DNA of 55,321 nucleotides from Alsobacter soli (GTDB taxonomy: Bacteria > Pseudomonadota > Alphaproteobacteria > Rhizobiales > Beijerinckiaceae). The stretch's first letter is position 1. Each line of letters begins with the position of its first letter. This document shows, piece by piece, positions 45,779-55,321 of this stretch. The notes beneath the pieces are model-generated. The model saw only the letters and a program-made list of their open reading frames with translations. It was not told the origin of the DNA and made no database searches. Where the stretch lies: the NCBI GenBank assembly GCA_945883115.1, contig CAMCXA010000010.1, positions 1 through 55,321 of the forward strand. Reading direction: 5' to 3'. Made by a program: the position numbers and the translations under genes.

Positions 45779-47410
45779 TTAATTGCTCTGGCGGCGCAAA
45801 AATGCCGGAATTTCCAGCTGATCTTCCTCGAACATGCGAGGTTGCGCCGCTGGCTGTTGCCGTCTGCCGTAATCAACGTCGTTCATGGCGGGTGCATCAG
45901 GCGTCGCCGCGACCGGACGTGGTTGCGGAGCCGGCTGTTGAGCATCAGCCCGACGACCAAACCCGGCGAGCGTCAGCTTGTCCATCAATGACTGGCGACG
46001 CTTCTCGACCGGGACAGCACCCTGACGGTCCCCAGAGTGCGCATCCATCTGGCGCTGCGCGATCGGCGAAAAATCGTCCACATGCGGCATCGGGATCGGA
46101 CGCATCGGCTTCTCGCTCTGCGGCGGAATAAATCCACCCTGATCGACATAGTCCATCCGCTCCTGTTCCTGCGCGACAGCAACTTGACGCGGCTCTGGAG
46201 CCGGCTGGCGCGGCGGCATCTGGCGAATGGCAAGATCATCGCCGATTTGCAGACTGCGCGGCTGGAACCCCTGCGGCAGCTGACGCGGCTGCTGTACCGG
46301 CATCTCCTCGCGAACCGGCTCGGGACGAACCATCGGACGGACACTTGCTGCCGCTTGCAACTGGGCACGCGCCTGTTCTGCAATCTGAGCCATCCGGTCC
46401 TCGCGATGAGCGGCTTCCGAATCTGCCACTTCCTGCATCATCATTTCATGGTCAATGCCTGTCGCCACGACAGAAACCCGGATGATCCCTTCAAGCGTAT
46501 CATCACGCGTCGCGCCGAAAATCACATTCGCTTCCGGATCAACTTCCTCGCGAATACGCGTCGCCGCCTCGTCAACTTCATACAAAGTCAGATCCGAACC
46601 ACCCGTGATCGAAATCAGCAATCCGCGCGCACCGCGCATATTCACATCATCGAGCAACGGATTGGCGATCGCGGCTTCTGCCGCCCGGAGCGCACGCTTC
46701 TCGCCCGTAGCTTCGCCCGTGCCCATCATCGCCTTGCCCATTTCACGCATCACAGCGCGCACATCGGCAAAATCGAGATTGATCAGGCCTTCCTTCACCA
46801 TCAGATCGGTGATGCAGGCAACACCCGAATACAAAACCCGGTCCGCCATCGCGAAGGCATCCGCAAACGTCGTCTGTTCATTGGCAACCCGGAACAAATT
46901 CTGGTTCGGGATGACGATCAGCGTATCAACACATTTTTGAAGCTCGACAATGCCCTGCTCGGCCAACCGCATCCGCCGCGTTCCTTCGAACTGGAACGGC
47001 TTTGTCACGACGCCAACCGTCAGAATGCCCATATCACGCGCCGCGCGAGCAACCACCGGCGCAGCACCTGTCCCCGTGCCGCCACCCATGCCCGCCGTCA
47101 CGAACACCATGTGCGCGCCCGAGAGCTGGTCGCGGATCTCGTCGATCACCTCTTCTGCAGCCGCCTCGCCGACTTCCGGCTGCGAGCCTGCACCGAGCCC
47201 CTCGGTCACCTGAATGCCCATCTGGATCACACGATGCGCCTTCGATGTCAGAAGTGCCTGGGCATCCGTATTGCCAACCACGAATTCGCAGCCCTGAAGC
47301 CCGATCTCGATCATGTTGTTGACAGCGTTGCCGCCGGCGCCACCAACCCCGAAAACCGTAATGCGGGGCTTGAGTTCCCGGATATCCGGTACCGAAAGAT
47401 TGATTGTCAT
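45779..47410 (-). CDS. ftsZ: Cell division GTPase FtsZ
   Basis: FtsZ polymerises into the Z ring. The GTPase domain shows [14 protein letters not shown] near 20, the tubulin signature [16 protein letters not shown] near 105 and [11 protein letters not shown] near 205. A long Gln/Pro/Arg-rich linker (~320-520), as in Rhizobiales, connects to the conserved C-terminal peptide ([12 protein letters not shown]) that binds FtsA and other partners. It is 543 residues long. It lies 84 bases after ftsA and ends the dcw train with a strong terminator. Confidence 0.97.
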   Translation of the reverse strand: MTINLSVPDIRELKPRITVFGVGGAGGNAVNNMIEIGLQGCEFVVGNTDAQALLTSKAHRVIQMGIQVTEGLGAGSQPEVGEAAAEEVIDEIRDQLSGAHMVFVTAGMGGGTGTGAAPVVARAARDMGILTVGVVTKPFQFEGTRRMRLAEQGIVELQKCVDTLIVIPNQNLFRVANEQTTFADAFAMADRVLYSGVACITDLMVKEGLINLDFADVRAVMREMGKAMMGTGEATGEKRALRAAEAAIANPLLDDVNMRGARGLLISITGGSDLTLYEVDEAATRIREEVDPEANVIFGATRDDTLEGIIRVSVVATGIDHEMMMQEVADSEAAHREDRMAQIAEQARAQLQAAASVRPMVRPEPVREEMPVQQPRQLPQGFQPRSLQIGDDLAIRQMPPRQPAPEPRQVAVAQEQERMDYVDQGGFIPPQSEKPMRPIPMPHVDDFSPIAQRQMDAHSGDRQGAVPVEKRRQSLMDKLTLAGFGRRADAQQPAPQPRPVAATPDAPAMNDVDYGRRQQPAAQPRMFEEDQLEIPAFLRRQSN

Positions 47411-47494
47411 CGTCGTCGCCTCTCGTGTTGGACGCTTTCTGCGTCATAATAAACATCAGATCAGAACATCACCGGACACCGCCCGGTAATGCTT

Positions 47495-48814
47495 CTAAAA
47501 ACTTTCTTTCAGCCAGCGCCCCATCCGCGACAAATACCCGTCGGTTCCGGTTCCAAGCATCGCACCGGAGGAACGTGGCTCGAAATGTTCAAGCCCCGCG
47601 ACCTGCGGATACACAAGCAGCCCGACCGGCACCGAAAAGGCAGAACCCTTCACTGCATCCGGCAGACCTTGCACACCGAGCGGACGCCCGACGCGCACCT
47701 GTTTCGACAAAATAATGCGGCACAGCTCGACAAGCCCGGTCATCTGCGCACCGCCGCCCGTCAGCACGATCCGCCGTCCCACGGCCTCGCTGAAGCCCGA
47801 AGCCTTCAGCCGGTCACGCACCAATTCCAGAATTTCCTCGACCCGCGGACGAATAATCCGGATCAGCTGCGAACGCGGAATATGCGTCACGCGATCCCGG
47901 TCATCCTCGTCGACAGCGGCAACAGCCACCGTCTCATGCTCATCCGACGAACTCGCAAGCGTTGATCCGTGCAGCGTCTTCAGTCGTTCGGCATGCGACA
48001 CGCTCGTCGATAATCCGCGTGCAATATCCATGGTCACATGGTTGCCGCCCACCGCAATGGCGTCATTATGCACAAACACGCCATTGGCAAACACGCCCAT
48101 GCTCGTTGTGCCGCCACCAATATCGATGATCGCAACGCCCATTTCGGCCTCGTCATCGACAAGCACCGAAAGCCCCGAGGCGTATGGGCTCGAAACCACA
48201 GCCTCGACATTGAGATGGCATCGCTCGACCGCCAGCATCAAATTACGCACCGCATAATCGTCAGAGGTCGCCACATGCATATCGACGCCCAGCTTCTGCC
48301 CCATCATGCCATGAGGATCGCGAATATGATGGGTCTGGTCGATCGAGAATCCGGTCGGCAATGAATGCAGCATTGAACGGCCCGGCGTCGCCCCGGTATG
48401 GGAGGTAGCTTCGAAAACACGGCGAATATCATTTTCGCTGACGGCCTGTCCGCGCAACGTCACTTCGGCATTATAAGCCTCGGACTGCAACCGCCCGCCC
48501 GTCATACTCACAATCACGGACCGGATTTCGACCCGCGCCATCCGCTCGGCCGCATCAACCGCAAGCCGGATCGAGTGTTCTGCCGCATCAAGATCAACAA
48601 CAACGCCGTTCTTGATTCCGCGCGATTTCTGATGCCCGATCCCGATTATCTTCATCCGGTGGGAACGGCCACGCAAAGCTTCTGCATCGCGAACCGGTTC
48701 AAGCTGCGCCACAAGACAAACCGTCTTGCTCGTTCCGACATCGAGCACGGACATCACAAATCCGCGGCGCGACGAGATCGGCTTCATGCGGGGGGTTAGG
48801 CCATGACCATTCAT
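47495..48814 (-). CDS. ftsA: Cell division protein FtsA
   Basis: This actin-like ATPase tethers FtsZ to the membrane. It shows VLDVGTSKTVCLVAQ (phosphate 1) near 23, a 1C (SHS2) domain near 105-190, IDIGGGTTSMGVFANG (phosphate 2) near 225 and VLTGGGAQMTGLVEL near 350. The C-terminal amphipathic helix SRMGRWLKESF is the membrane-targeting sequence. It is 439 residues from the ATG at 48814, which overlaps the ftsQ stop as ATGA. Confidence 0.95.
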   Translation of the reverse strand: MNGHGLTPRMKPISSRRGFVMSVLDVGTSKTVCLVAQLEPVRDAEALRGRSHRMKIIGIGHQKSRGIKNGVVVDLDAAEHSIRLAVDAAERMARVEIRSVIVSMTGGRLQSEAYNAEVTLRGQAVSENDIRRVFEATSHTGATPGRSMLHSLPTGFSIDQTHHIRDPHGMMGQKLGVDMHVATSDDYAVRNLMLAVERCHLNVEAVVSSPYASGLSVLVDDEAEMGVAIIDIGGGTTSMGVFANGVFVHNDAIAVGGNHVTMDIARGLSTSVSHAERLKTLHGSTLASSSDEHETVAVAAVDEDDRDRVTHIPRSQLIRIIRPRVEEILELVRDRLKASGFSEAVGRRIVLTGGGAQMTGLVELCRIILSKQVRVGRPLGVQGLPDAVKGSAFSVPVGLLVYPQVAGLEHFEPRSSGAMLGTGTDGYLSRMGRWLKESF

Positions 48815-49782
48815 GTCAGACCTCCCTTATCCTTCGCAGCCGCCTTGGCGCGTTCCTTCAGCATCTCCTCGCGAAGTGCCGCGGCATTCTCTGTCAAACG
48901 GACAGTCACACGGTGCGGCTCGCGCAAATCAAGCGTGACAATATCCTTCTCGAGAACACGTGAGTCCCGCACGAGCGAAGCAAGATGCTGAACAGCCCTC
49001 GCCGGCTCAACTTCCGGCAACATCACTTCGAGCCCATTCGTCATGGTCAACGTCCAACGACGCTGCCCGACATAAATTCCCGCACGGATATGCGGTGTCA
49101 GCTCAGGCACAAGCTGCGAAAGCGCGACAAATTCCTGAACATGCTCGGCCGCCCCCGCACCCGCAACAAGTGGCAACGATGTGAGACCGTTCTCATGCAA
49201 CCCCTCCATCACGCGCCCGTCAGCGGCAATCGCAGAGATTTCACCATTTAGCTGCCAGAGCGCATATGGATCGCGCTCCTCAATCACGATCAACATTTGA
49301 TCCGGATACATCTTCCGAACGCTCGCTTCTTTCACGATCGGCAATCGCATCAAATTGGCGCGGACAGTCTCGACATCGACGAATGGCAGAGCGCTCGTCA
49401 TTCCGATCCCGGCGGCATGTAGAACGTCTTTTTCGTTCAGACGATAAAGACCGGAAATGGTCACACGCTCGACACCGAGACCTGCAACACGTGTCATTGC
49501 GGTGATCGGCGATCCGTACAGGGATGAAAATCCGTCAACATACCCGCCACGGACCAACCCGAAGGCGATACTCGCAGCAAAGAAGCTGATCGTTGCAATG
49601 GCGCCAAGACCTACCGGAAGACGACGGGTGAAACGCCCGAACCCGACCTCAAGTCGACCAAGTACGGGGAATTTATTTTTGAGGATTCTGAAAAGTGAAG
49701 GAGATTTCTGGACGACGGAACGCTGATGGAAGGCCGGAGCCTTGCCATTCACCGTTCGCAACACGCGTCGTCTACCATCCAT
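48811..49782 (-). CDS. ftsQ: Cell division protein FtsQ
   Basis: FtsQ is a bitopic divisome scaffold. A basic cytoplasmic tail (~75 residues) is followed by one membrane helix (ATISFFAASIAFGLV near 83-98), a POTRA domain (VERVTISGLYRLNEKDVLHAAG near 122) and the beta domain with IVIEERDPYALWQLNGE near 185. From the ATG at 49782 it has 323 residues and overlaps ddl by 34 bases. A GTG at 49752 would give the four-base overlap common in this cluster. Confidence 0.93.
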   Translation of the reverse strand: MDGRRRVLRTVNGKAPAFHQRSVVQKSPSLFRILKNKFPVLGRLEVGFGRFTRRLPVGLGAIATISFFAASIAFGLVRGGYVDGFSSLYGSPITAMTRVAGLGVERVTISGLYRLNEKDVLHAAGIGMTSALPFVDVETVRANLMRLPIVKEASVRKMYPDQMLIVIEERDPYALWQLNGEISAIAADGRVMEGLHENGLTSLPLVAGAGAAEHVQEFVALSQLVPELTPHIRAGIYVGQRRWTLTMTNGLEVMLPEVEPARAVQHLASLVRDSRVLEKDIVTLDLREPHRVTVRLTENAAALREEMLKERAKAAAKDKGGLT

Positions 49783-50675
49783 TGTACCAACTCACCAAAA
49801 CTCATGCCGGCATAAGCCGCTAACTCGGGTATCAAAGACGTTTCCGTCATTCCTGGCTGCGTGTTCACTTCAAGACAAACCAACTCGCCTGTTCCATCAG
49901 GTCTGTCGTCATATCGGAAGTCCGCGCGGGTAACACCGCGACAGCCAAGAGATTGATGCGCCGTTAATGTTAGCTTTCGGACAAGATGGTAAATATTCGG
50001 TAAAATTTCTGCGGGTAAAACATGAATTGACCCGCCTTGCGCGTACTTTGCATCAAAATCATAAAACAGGCCGTTTGCCGGCCGGATATCAATGACTCCC
50101 AGCGCTTCATTGTTCATCACGCCGCACGTCAATTCGCGCCCGGCGACGTATTTTTCAACCAACACCAGATCGCCATAAGGCCAATCCTCTCGTCCCACCT
50201 CTTGCGGTGGATGCGAGCGTTCTTCCCGGACGATAATCACGCCGATCGACGAACCCTGATTGACAGGCTTGATCACATAGGGCGGTTTCATCACATGCCG
50301 CTTCGCAGCCTCGAACCGGCTCACCGTGATCCCTTCGGCAACCGGCACGCCTGCCGCAGCCATTACCAACTTTGCCCGGTCTTTCTGCATGGCGAGGGAC
50401 GAAGCGAGCACGCCCGAATGGGTGTAGGGGATCTGCAACATTTCCAGAATACCCTGGATCACCCCGTCCTCGCCAAACCGCCCATGCAACGCGTTGAACG
50501 CAACATCCGGCTTCAACCACGTTAGAACATCCGCAATATCGCGCCCGACATCGACACGGCTGACACGAAATCCCTGTCCCTCAAGCGCCGTCGCGCACGC
50601 GGCGCCGGTTGCAAAACTAACACTGCGTTCGGCGGATAATCCCCCCATCAAAACCGCAACATGGCGCTTGTTCAT
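49749..50675 (-). CDS. ddl: D-alanine--D-alanine ligase
   Basis: Ddl makes the D-Ala-D-Ala dipeptide for the peptidoglycan stem. It shows VLMGGLSAERSVSF at the N-terminus, ALHGRFGEDGVIQG near 65, PPYVIKPVNQGSSIGV near 135 and EVNTQPGMTETSLIPELAA near 270 (Mg ligands of the ATP-grasp fold). I chose the ATG at 50675 (308 residues) because it overlaps the murB stop as ATGA and has GGGGGAA upstream. Confidence 0.95.
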   Translation of the reverse strand: MNKRHVAVLMGGLSAERSVSFATGAACATALEGQGFRVSRVDVGRDIADVLTWLKPDVAFNALHGRFGEDGVIQGILEMLQIPYTHSGVLASSLAMQKDRAKLVMAAAGVPVAEGITVSRFEAAKRHVMKPPYVIKPVNQGSSIGVIIVREERSHPPQEVGREDWPYGDLVLVEKYVAGRELTCGVMNNEALGVIDIRPANGLFYDFDAKYAQGGSIHVLPAEILPNIYHLVRKLTLTAHQSLGCRGVTRADFRYDDRPDGTGELVCLEVNTQPGMTETSLIPELAAYAGMSFGELVQWMVDDACCER

Positions 50676-51616
50676 ACTTCCCCCACGCGTTTGATTTCCC
50701 ACTCAAGCGAGATGCCGCTTTGCTCAGAGACTCGCCGCCTCACCTCTTCGCCAAGCGCTTCAATATCGCTCGCCGTTGCGCCTTCATGCGCGATCAGAAA
50801 ATTCGTATGCAATTCGGAAACTTGCGCACCACCGATCCTCAGACCACGACATCCCGCACGATCAATCAATTCCCAGGCCTTCGCGGCCTGGGGATTTTTG
50901 AACGTCGATCCGCCCGTCCGCGTATTCACCGGCTGGGTTGCCGAGCGCGCCTCCGTAATGGCGCCCATTTCCGCTAAAATCGTCTCCGGCTCCCCGGGCC
51001 GCCCCTGCATCAGCGCTTCGGTAAAAATAACATCCTCGGCAACCGCACTGTGGCGATACCTGAACCCCATCTGGCGACAATCAAATGTTCGGATCACGCC
51101 CGCGCGATCAATTCCCCGCGCACTGATAAGAACATCCCGCATCTCCGCGCCATAAGCACCGCCATTCATCCGCAACGCACCGCCAATCGTTCCCGGTATG
51201 CCGCGCAAAAATGAAAAATCCGCAATGCCAGCCTCTGCAGCCTGCCTCGCCACCTTCACATCAACAGCACCTGCTCCGGCCCTGATACGATGATCCGGTT
51301 CAACAATTATCGTCTGAAACGCCTTGCCAAGCCGGATCACTGCCCCCCGATAGCCGCCATCCCGCACCAGCAGATTGGAGCCAAGCCCAATCACGAGAAG
51401 CGGAACATCCGACGGTAACACCTTCAGAAACGCGCCAAGGTCCGCCTCATCCTCCGGCGTAAACAATAGATCAGCCTTGCCGCCCACCTTGAACCATGAA
51501 TAGGGCGCAAGCGGCGCATCATAAACGACCGCACCTCGAACCGAGGAGACATCGATACCGCGCGTCAATGCGTGCCATCCAGTTTCGCAAGTTCTCCCGG
51601 CAGGGCGTAAGCCCAT
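50672..51616 (-). CDS. murB: UDP-N-acetylenolpyruvoylglucosamine reductase
   Basis: This FAD enzyme reduces the enolpyruvyl group to make UDP-MurNAc. It shows [15 protein letters not shown] near 38, [13 protein letters not shown] near 75, [21 protein letters not shown] near 137 and the catalytic Ser in [10 protein letters not shown] near 225, which fits the type II form. The ATG at 51616 gives 314 residues but overlaps murC by 52 bases. A TTG at 51568 would overlap by four bases. The true start is uncertain. Confidence 0.94.
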   Translation of the reverse strand: MGLRPAGRTCETGWHALTRGIDVSSVRGAVVYDAPLAPYSWFKVGGKADLLFTPEDEADLGAFLKVLPSDVPLLVIGLGSNLLVRDGGYRGAVIRLGKAFQTIIVEPDHRIRAGAGAVDVKVARQAAEAGIADFSFLRGIPGTIGGALRMNGGAYGAEMRDVLISARGIDRAGVIRTFDCRQMGFRYRHSAVAEDVIFTEALMQGRPGEPETILAEMGAITEARSATQPVNTRTGGSTFKNPQAAKAWELIDRAGCRGLRIGGAQVSELHTNFLIAHEGATASDIEALGEEVRRRVSEQSGISLEWEIKRVGEV

Positions 51617-52977
51617 TGCGTGATCGTGCCTGCCCCGAGAAAGACAACATAATCCTCAGGCTTCGCAATGCCCCGGATGAGCTCCGCCAACGCCACGGGG
51701 TTTGAAAGCGCTGTCACATGCCGGTGGCCATGCGCTTTGAGCGCCTGTACCAGCGAGTCCCTGTCTGCTCCCGCAATAGGTTGCTCGCCCGCGGCATAAA
51801 CATCCGCAACAATCACATGATCGGCATCGTTAAAGCAGGTCGCAAATTGCTCGAACAGCGAATGCAATCGCGTATAGCGATGCGGCTGGACAATTGCGAT
51901 CACCTGTTTGGTCGTGGACGCCCGCGCCGCCTTCAGAACCGCGGCGATTTCCACCGGATGATGGCCGTAATCATCAAAAATCAGCGCCCCGTTCCAGTCG
52001 CCCGTTCGGGTAAACCGCCTTTTGACCCCGCCGAACCCGGAAAGCCCCTCACGGATCAGGTCCGGAGGAATACCAAGATGATACGCAACCGCAATCGCAG
52101 CCGTTGCATTCAACGCATTGTGATGTCCCGGCATCGGCATCGTCAAATCATTGATCCGGGTGACAGCGCCCGATTTGCGATCCCGGATCAAAACCGAAAA
52201 CCGCGACCGTCCCCCTGTCAGATCAACATCGACAAGCCGCACATCCGCTTGCGGGTTTTCGCCATAGGTGATGATCCGGCGATCCTCGATCTTGCCGACC
52301 AGTTCCTGCACCGTGCCATGATCAAGGCACATCACCGCAAAACCATAAAACGGCAGATTTTCAACAAATGCCCTGAACGCGTCCTTGATCGCATCAAACG
52401 TCTTGAAATGGTCGAGATGCTCGGGATCAATATTTGTGATGATGGCTACGTCCGCCGGCAGTTTCAGGAATGTACCATCCGACTCGTCGGCCTCGACCAC
52501 CATCCATTCGCCGTCACCAAGCCGCGCATTCGTGCCGTAAGCATTGATGATCCCGCCATTGATCACGGTCGGATCGAAATGCCCCGCATCAAGCAGCGTT
52601 GCAACCAGCGACGTTGTTGTCGTCTTGCCATGGGTTCCGGCAATCGCGACGCAGTTCTTCAGGCGCATCAACTCGGCCAGCATTTCAGCACGGCGCACCA
52701 CCGGTAGACGCTTTTCGCGCGCCGCCATCAATTCGGGATTGTCCCGCTGGATCGCCGTCGACACGACAACAACCTCTGCGTCTTTGAGGTTCTCCGGCGC
52801 GTGACCAACCGCTACCAAAATCCCCTTCTCGCGCAGCCGCTTCACATTCGCGCTGTCCGATGAGTCCGAGCCCTGCACCTGATAGCCCAGATTATGCAAC
52901 ACCTCGGCAATCCCGGACATGCCGATGCCGCCGATACCGACAAAATGGATCGCACCAAGTTCGGTAGGCAACTTCAT
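51565..52977 (-). CDS. murC: UDP-N-acetylmuramate--L-alanine ligase
   Basis: MurC adds L-Ala to UDP-MurNAc. The N-terminal UDP-binding fold shows [18 protein letters not shown] near 10, the ATP site is [18 protein letters not shown] near 112, [14 protein letters not shown] lies near 165 and the C-terminal domain has [17 protein letters not shown] near 345. It is 470 residues long. The start overlaps the murG stop by four bases. Confidence 0.97.
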   Translation of the reverse strand: MKLPTELGAIHFVGIGGIGMSGIAEVLHNLGYQVQGSDSSDSANVKRLREKGILVAVGHAPENLKDAEVVVVSTAIQRDNPELMAAREKRLPVVRRAEMLAELMRLKNCVAIAGTHGKTTTTSLVATLLDAGHFDPTVINGGIINAYGTNARLGDGEWMVVEADESDGTFLKLPADVAIITNIDPEHLDHFKTFDAIKDAFRAFVENLPFYGFAVMCLDHGTVQELVGKIEDRRIITYGENPQADVRLVDVDLTGGRSRFSVLIRDRKSGAVTRINDLTMPMPGHHNALNATAAIAVAYHLGIPPDLIREGLSGFGGVKRRFTRTGDWNGALIFDDYGHHPVEIAAVLKAARASTTKQVIAIVQPHRYTRLHSLFEQFATCFNDADHVIVADVYAAGEQPIAGADRDSLVQALKAHGHRHVTALSNPVALAELIRGIAKPEDYVVFLGAGTITQWAYALPGELAKLDGTH

Positions 52978-54116
52978 CGGGTTTTCTCCTTGCGTGACTT
53001 CTTGCTCGGCTTCGTGCGCGCCACCGCCTCGACGAGATCGGCAAGACGGCGCGCAGCATCCGGAATACCGGCGCTTTTTGCGGCTATCCCTGAGTCGGTC
53101 AAACGTTTTGGGTTCCGTATCAACTCGAGAAGCGTCATCGCCAACCAGCCGGGCGTGAAATCCGATTGCTTCACAACAATCGCGCCACCAATATCCCCGA
53201 GGCTTGCGGCATTGGCCGCCTGATCCTGATCAATCGCAGTCGGCAGCGGCACCAGAATGGACGGCCGCCCGATCACCGCGAGTTCGGCAACCGTCGAGGC
53301 CCCCGCTCTCCCGATCACAAGATGGGAATTCGCAATCCGCGCCGGCAGATCATCGAAGAACGCCGCGAGCTCGACCTTCACGCCCGCCGTCTCATACGCT
53401 GCCCGTGCCCGCTCGAGATCCTCGCCGCGCGCCTGATGGACAATCCGCAAACACCGCCGCTGCTTCTCCGGCAATACCGCCATCGCCTGTGGTACAACAT
53501 CGCTCATGACCGATGCACCTTGGCTTCCACCGGTAACAAGGACACGGAACTGGAAATGTTCCTCCAAAGCTTCCAACGTTGGAAATGGCACATCCTTTAC
53601 TTTCAACACGTTAGGTCGAACCGGATTGCCAACGTTGGAGACTTTCTTCTCCAACACGGCAGAGAGCCCTTTGACCGTTTTGAGACCCGTCGCAATTCCT
53701 GTAACCCTGTGGGAAAGAAAGGCATTTGCTCGTCCGATCACGCCGTTTTGCTCGTGAACCAGTGTTGGAACACCTCGCATCCACCCGGCCAGAACCGGTG
53801 CAACCGAGGGGTATCCGCCGAACCCGATCACAAGGTCAGGCTTGAGCTTTCTGACGAGTCCCCACGCCTTGAAGAACCCCTTGGCAAGCGTCCAAACAGT
53901 CCGCACCAATACCACAGGAGAACGTGACCGGAACGTCGCTGCATCGATAGAAGTCATTGAATCAGCTGGGAAAACTCCGACATACTTCATCCCTCTGACG
54001 TCCGTCGCAAGATGAACGCTCGCCCCCCGCGCCCGCAATTCAATCGCCAAAGCCTCCGCCGGAAAGAGGTGCCCGCCCGTCCCCCCGGCAGCCAGAAGCA
54101 CCCTCAACCCCGCCAT
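52974..54116 (-). CDS. murG: MurG glycosyltransferase
   Basis: MurG adds GlcNAc to lipid I on the cytoplasmic face of the membrane, making lipid II. It shows [18 protein letters not shown] near residue 7, the second Gly loop in [17 protein letters not shown] near 195 and [24 protein letters not shown] near 270 (donor site). I chose the ATG at 54116, which shares one base with the ftsW stop (TGATG); a GTG at 54119 is one codon longer. It is 380 residues long. Confidence 0.96.
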   Translation of the reverse strand: MAGLRVLLAAGGTGGHLFPAEALAIELRARGASVHLATDVRGMKYVGVFPADSMTSIDAATFRSRSPVVLVRTVWTLAKGFFKAWGLVRKLKPDLVIGFGGYPSVAPVLAGWMRGVPTLVHEQNGVIGRANAFLSHRVTGIATGLKTVKGLSAVLEKKVSNVGNPVRPNVLKVKDVPFPTLEALEEHFQFRVLVTGGSQGASVMSDVVPQAMAVLPEKQRRCLRIVHQARGEDLERARAAYETAGVKVELAAFFDDLPARIANSHLVIGRAGASTVAELAVIGRPSILVPLPTAIDQDQAANAASLGDIGGAIVVKQSDFTPGWLAMTLLELIRNPKRLTDSGIAAKSAGIPDAARRLADLVEAVARTKPSKKSRKEKTR

Positions 54117-55267
54117 CACGCCGCTCTCGACGGGGTCATCATCCGGTAAACATCCGCATACTCAGCCCGAGGCCGCTTCCTGACCACAGCCAGCAGGAAA
54201 CCCATACCGAGAGCGAGCGAAATGATCGACGACCCACCATAGGAAATGAACGGCAGGGTCATCCCTTTCGCCGGTATCAGATGAACATTGACGGCCATAT
54301 TGATGCAGGATTGCACCCCGAAAAGCATGATCAAACCAGCCCCTGCGAGCCTTGCAAAAGGTTCTTCGCTCCGGCGGGAAAGTATTAATCCACGCATGAC
54401 AATGATCATGAACACCAAAAGCAGCACCATGCAGACGATTATTCCAAACTCTTCTGCAGTTACGGCAAATACAAAATCTGTATGACTATCCGGCAATATC
54501 CGCTTTACTGTTCCTTCACCTGGTCCTTTGCCATACCAGCCACCCTCGGTGAAGCTTCTCAACGCATTATCGATCTGGAACGTATCCCCCGACTCCGGAT
54601 TGAGAAACCGATCAAAGCGGGCAGTCACATGCGGCAAAAACAGATATGCCGCATAAATCCCCGCGCAGCCGATCCCGCCCAGTGCCACGACCCAGAACAT
54701 ATGCAAGCCGGAAAGAAAAACCAGCCCTGCCCACACAATCGAAATCAAACCCGTTTGACCGATATCAGGTTGTAATACCAACGGAATTATCGTTATTGCC
54801 AGTAAAAGCAGCCCGATAATATTCCCCGGAACATCGGTACGCCGCCCTCCCTCCGAGAACGCCCACGCGACAAGAACAACGAAAGCCGGCTTCAGGAATT
54901 CCGACGGTTGCAACGCCATTCCGGCAAAATTGATCCAGCGACGCGCTCCTTTGATCTCGACGCCGTAAATCAGTGCATAAACGACAAGCGCCATAGCGCC
55001 GACATAGACAAGCAACGCAAGCCTGCGAACATACCGAGGTGAGAGAAAACTTGTAACCACAAGAATAATGACAGCCGGAACAAGAAAGATCATCTGTCGG
55101 ATCACAAAATGAAAGGTCCCGTAATTCAGCCTCTCTGCAACCGGAGGACTTCCGGCGAGGCTGACAAGAATGCCGAACAACATTAACATCACGAACATGA
55201 CAAGCAGTGCGCGATCAACCGTCCACCACCAATCCGCGAGCGGGCCTCTTTCCATCCGCGATGCCAT
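54116..55267 (-). CDS. ftsW: FtsW, SEDS-family septal glycan polymerase
   Basis: FtsW is the septum-specific peptidoglycan polymerase that works with a class B PBP. About ten transmembrane helices are visible. Family landmarks are FAGMALQPSEFLKPAFVVL near 115, VLQPDIGQTGL near 165 (catalytic Asp), FLNPESGDTFQIDNALRSFTEGGWYGKGPGEGTVK in outline near 225 and GMTLPFISYGGSS near 335. It is 383 residues long. It is the first complete gene of the train seen in this window. Confidence 0.96.
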   Translation of the reverse strand: MASRMERGPLADWWWTVDRALLVMFVMLMLFGILVSLAGSPPVAERLNYGTFHFVIRQMIFLVPAVIILVVTSFLSPRYVRRLALLVYVGAMALVVYALIYGVEIKGARRWINFAGMALQPSEFLKPAFVVLVAWAFSEGGRRTDVPGNIIGLLLLAITIIPLVLQPDIGQTGLISIVWAGLVFLSGLHMFWVVALGGIGCAGIYAAYLFLPHVTARFDRFLNPESGDTFQIDNALRSFTEGGWYGKGPGEGTVKRILPDSHTDFVFAVTAEEFGIIVCMVLLLVFMIIVMRGLILSRRSEEPFARLAGAGLIMLFGVQSCINMAVNVHLIPAKGMTLPFISYGGSSIISLALGMGFLLAVVRKRPRAEYADVYRMMTPSRAA

Positions 55268-55270
55268 ATC

Positions 55271-55321
55271 TCACCCTTTCCTTGCAGGCCGGAAATCCGG
55301 CCGCGCCGCAACCATCGCCCG
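55271..55321 (-). CDS. Possible 3' end of the gene upstream of ftsW
   Basis: One minus-strand frame is open from the window edge to a TGA three bases before the ftsW ATG, ending ARPDFRPARKG. murD normally precedes ftsW in this cluster, so this may be its last codons. However, the segment is too short to identify, and it contains a GCCGGA/TCCGGC inverted repeat that could equally be intergenic. Confidence 0.25.
   Translation of the reverse strand, partial: RAMVAARPDFRPARKG

Noticed and set aside
46037-47449. A 470-codon plus-strand frame opposite ftsZ
   Set aside because: It is His/Arg-rich antisense translation of ftsZ with no ribosome site or domain.

Overview
The window looks like a chromosomal segment of an alphaproteobacterium, most likely of the Hyphomicrobiales (Rhizobiales). 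The basis is a circularly permuted two-piece tmRNA gene next to sspB, the fumC / DUF4169 / ribbon-helix-helix trio, the hflK-hflC-DUF2065-degP block beside folA and thyA, and a division and cell-wall cluster running ftsW-murG-murC-murB-ddl-ftsQ-ftsA-ftsZ-lpxC-bamD-recN-ligA. Most genes are recognisable housekeeping genes. The accessory content is mainly small toxin-antitoxin-type modules placed between them.

Layout: 1-133 is the 3' end of an IS1595-type insertion sequence. 287-2842 (minus) is a two-gene surface-polysaccharide unit. 3039-3114 is tRNA-Lys(CTT). 3227-5093 is leuA with a leucine-rich leader peptide. 5241-7139 holds a small unknown gene, a pyridoxal kinase gene and a DUF4160/DUF2442 pair behind a palindrome. 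7169-13613 (minus) is a branched-chain amino-acid cluster: an attenuator-controlled ilvI, then vapBC plus a glutathione transferase, ilvH, mazEF, a LysE exporter and ilvC. 13667-16008 has a small exported protein, miaA and serB. 16029-17244 is a Fic-domain gene behind an array of repeated half-sites. 17260-22989 (minus) is thyA, a GNAT acetyltransferase, folA, hflK, hflC, DUF2065 and degP.

23125-25831 (plus) is ssrA, sspB, fumC, DUF4169 and an RHH protein. 25828-29586 (minus) is a very large AsmA-family protein. 29667-32849 holds a GlcD/LDHD-type flavoenzyme divergent from a thioesterase, then a GT4 glycosyltransferase. 32982-38856 holds uvrD/pcrA, a hicB antitoxin whose hicA partner carries an in-frame amber codon, prmA and an M24 aminopeptidase P. 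38987-39663 is a RelE/ParE-like toxin facing a convergent antitoxin-like gene. 39672-55271 (minus) is the cell-wall and division block, transcribed from ftsW towards ligA with many 1-4 base overlaps.

How the parts work together: LeuA, IlvI/IlvH and IlvC make branched-chain amino acids. Two of the transcripts begin with short peptides rich in exactly those residues (6 Leu in 8 codons before leuA; L-I-V-V before ilvI), which implies ribosome-mediated attenuation. tmRNA tags peptides on stalled ribosomes with ANDNYAPVALAA, and the neighbouring SspB is the adaptor that hands such tags to ClpXP. The dcw cluster makes lipid II and the divisome. LpxC and BamD belong to outer-membrane assembly, and RecN, LigA and UvrD to DNA repair. 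Six putative toxin-type loci lie in or between these operons: DUF4160/DUF2442, mazEF, vapBC, fic, hicAB (broken) and a convergent RelE-like pair. No gene-free stretch longer than about 300 bases remains unexplained; the longest ones hold the leuA leader, the ilvI leader and the tmRNA gene.
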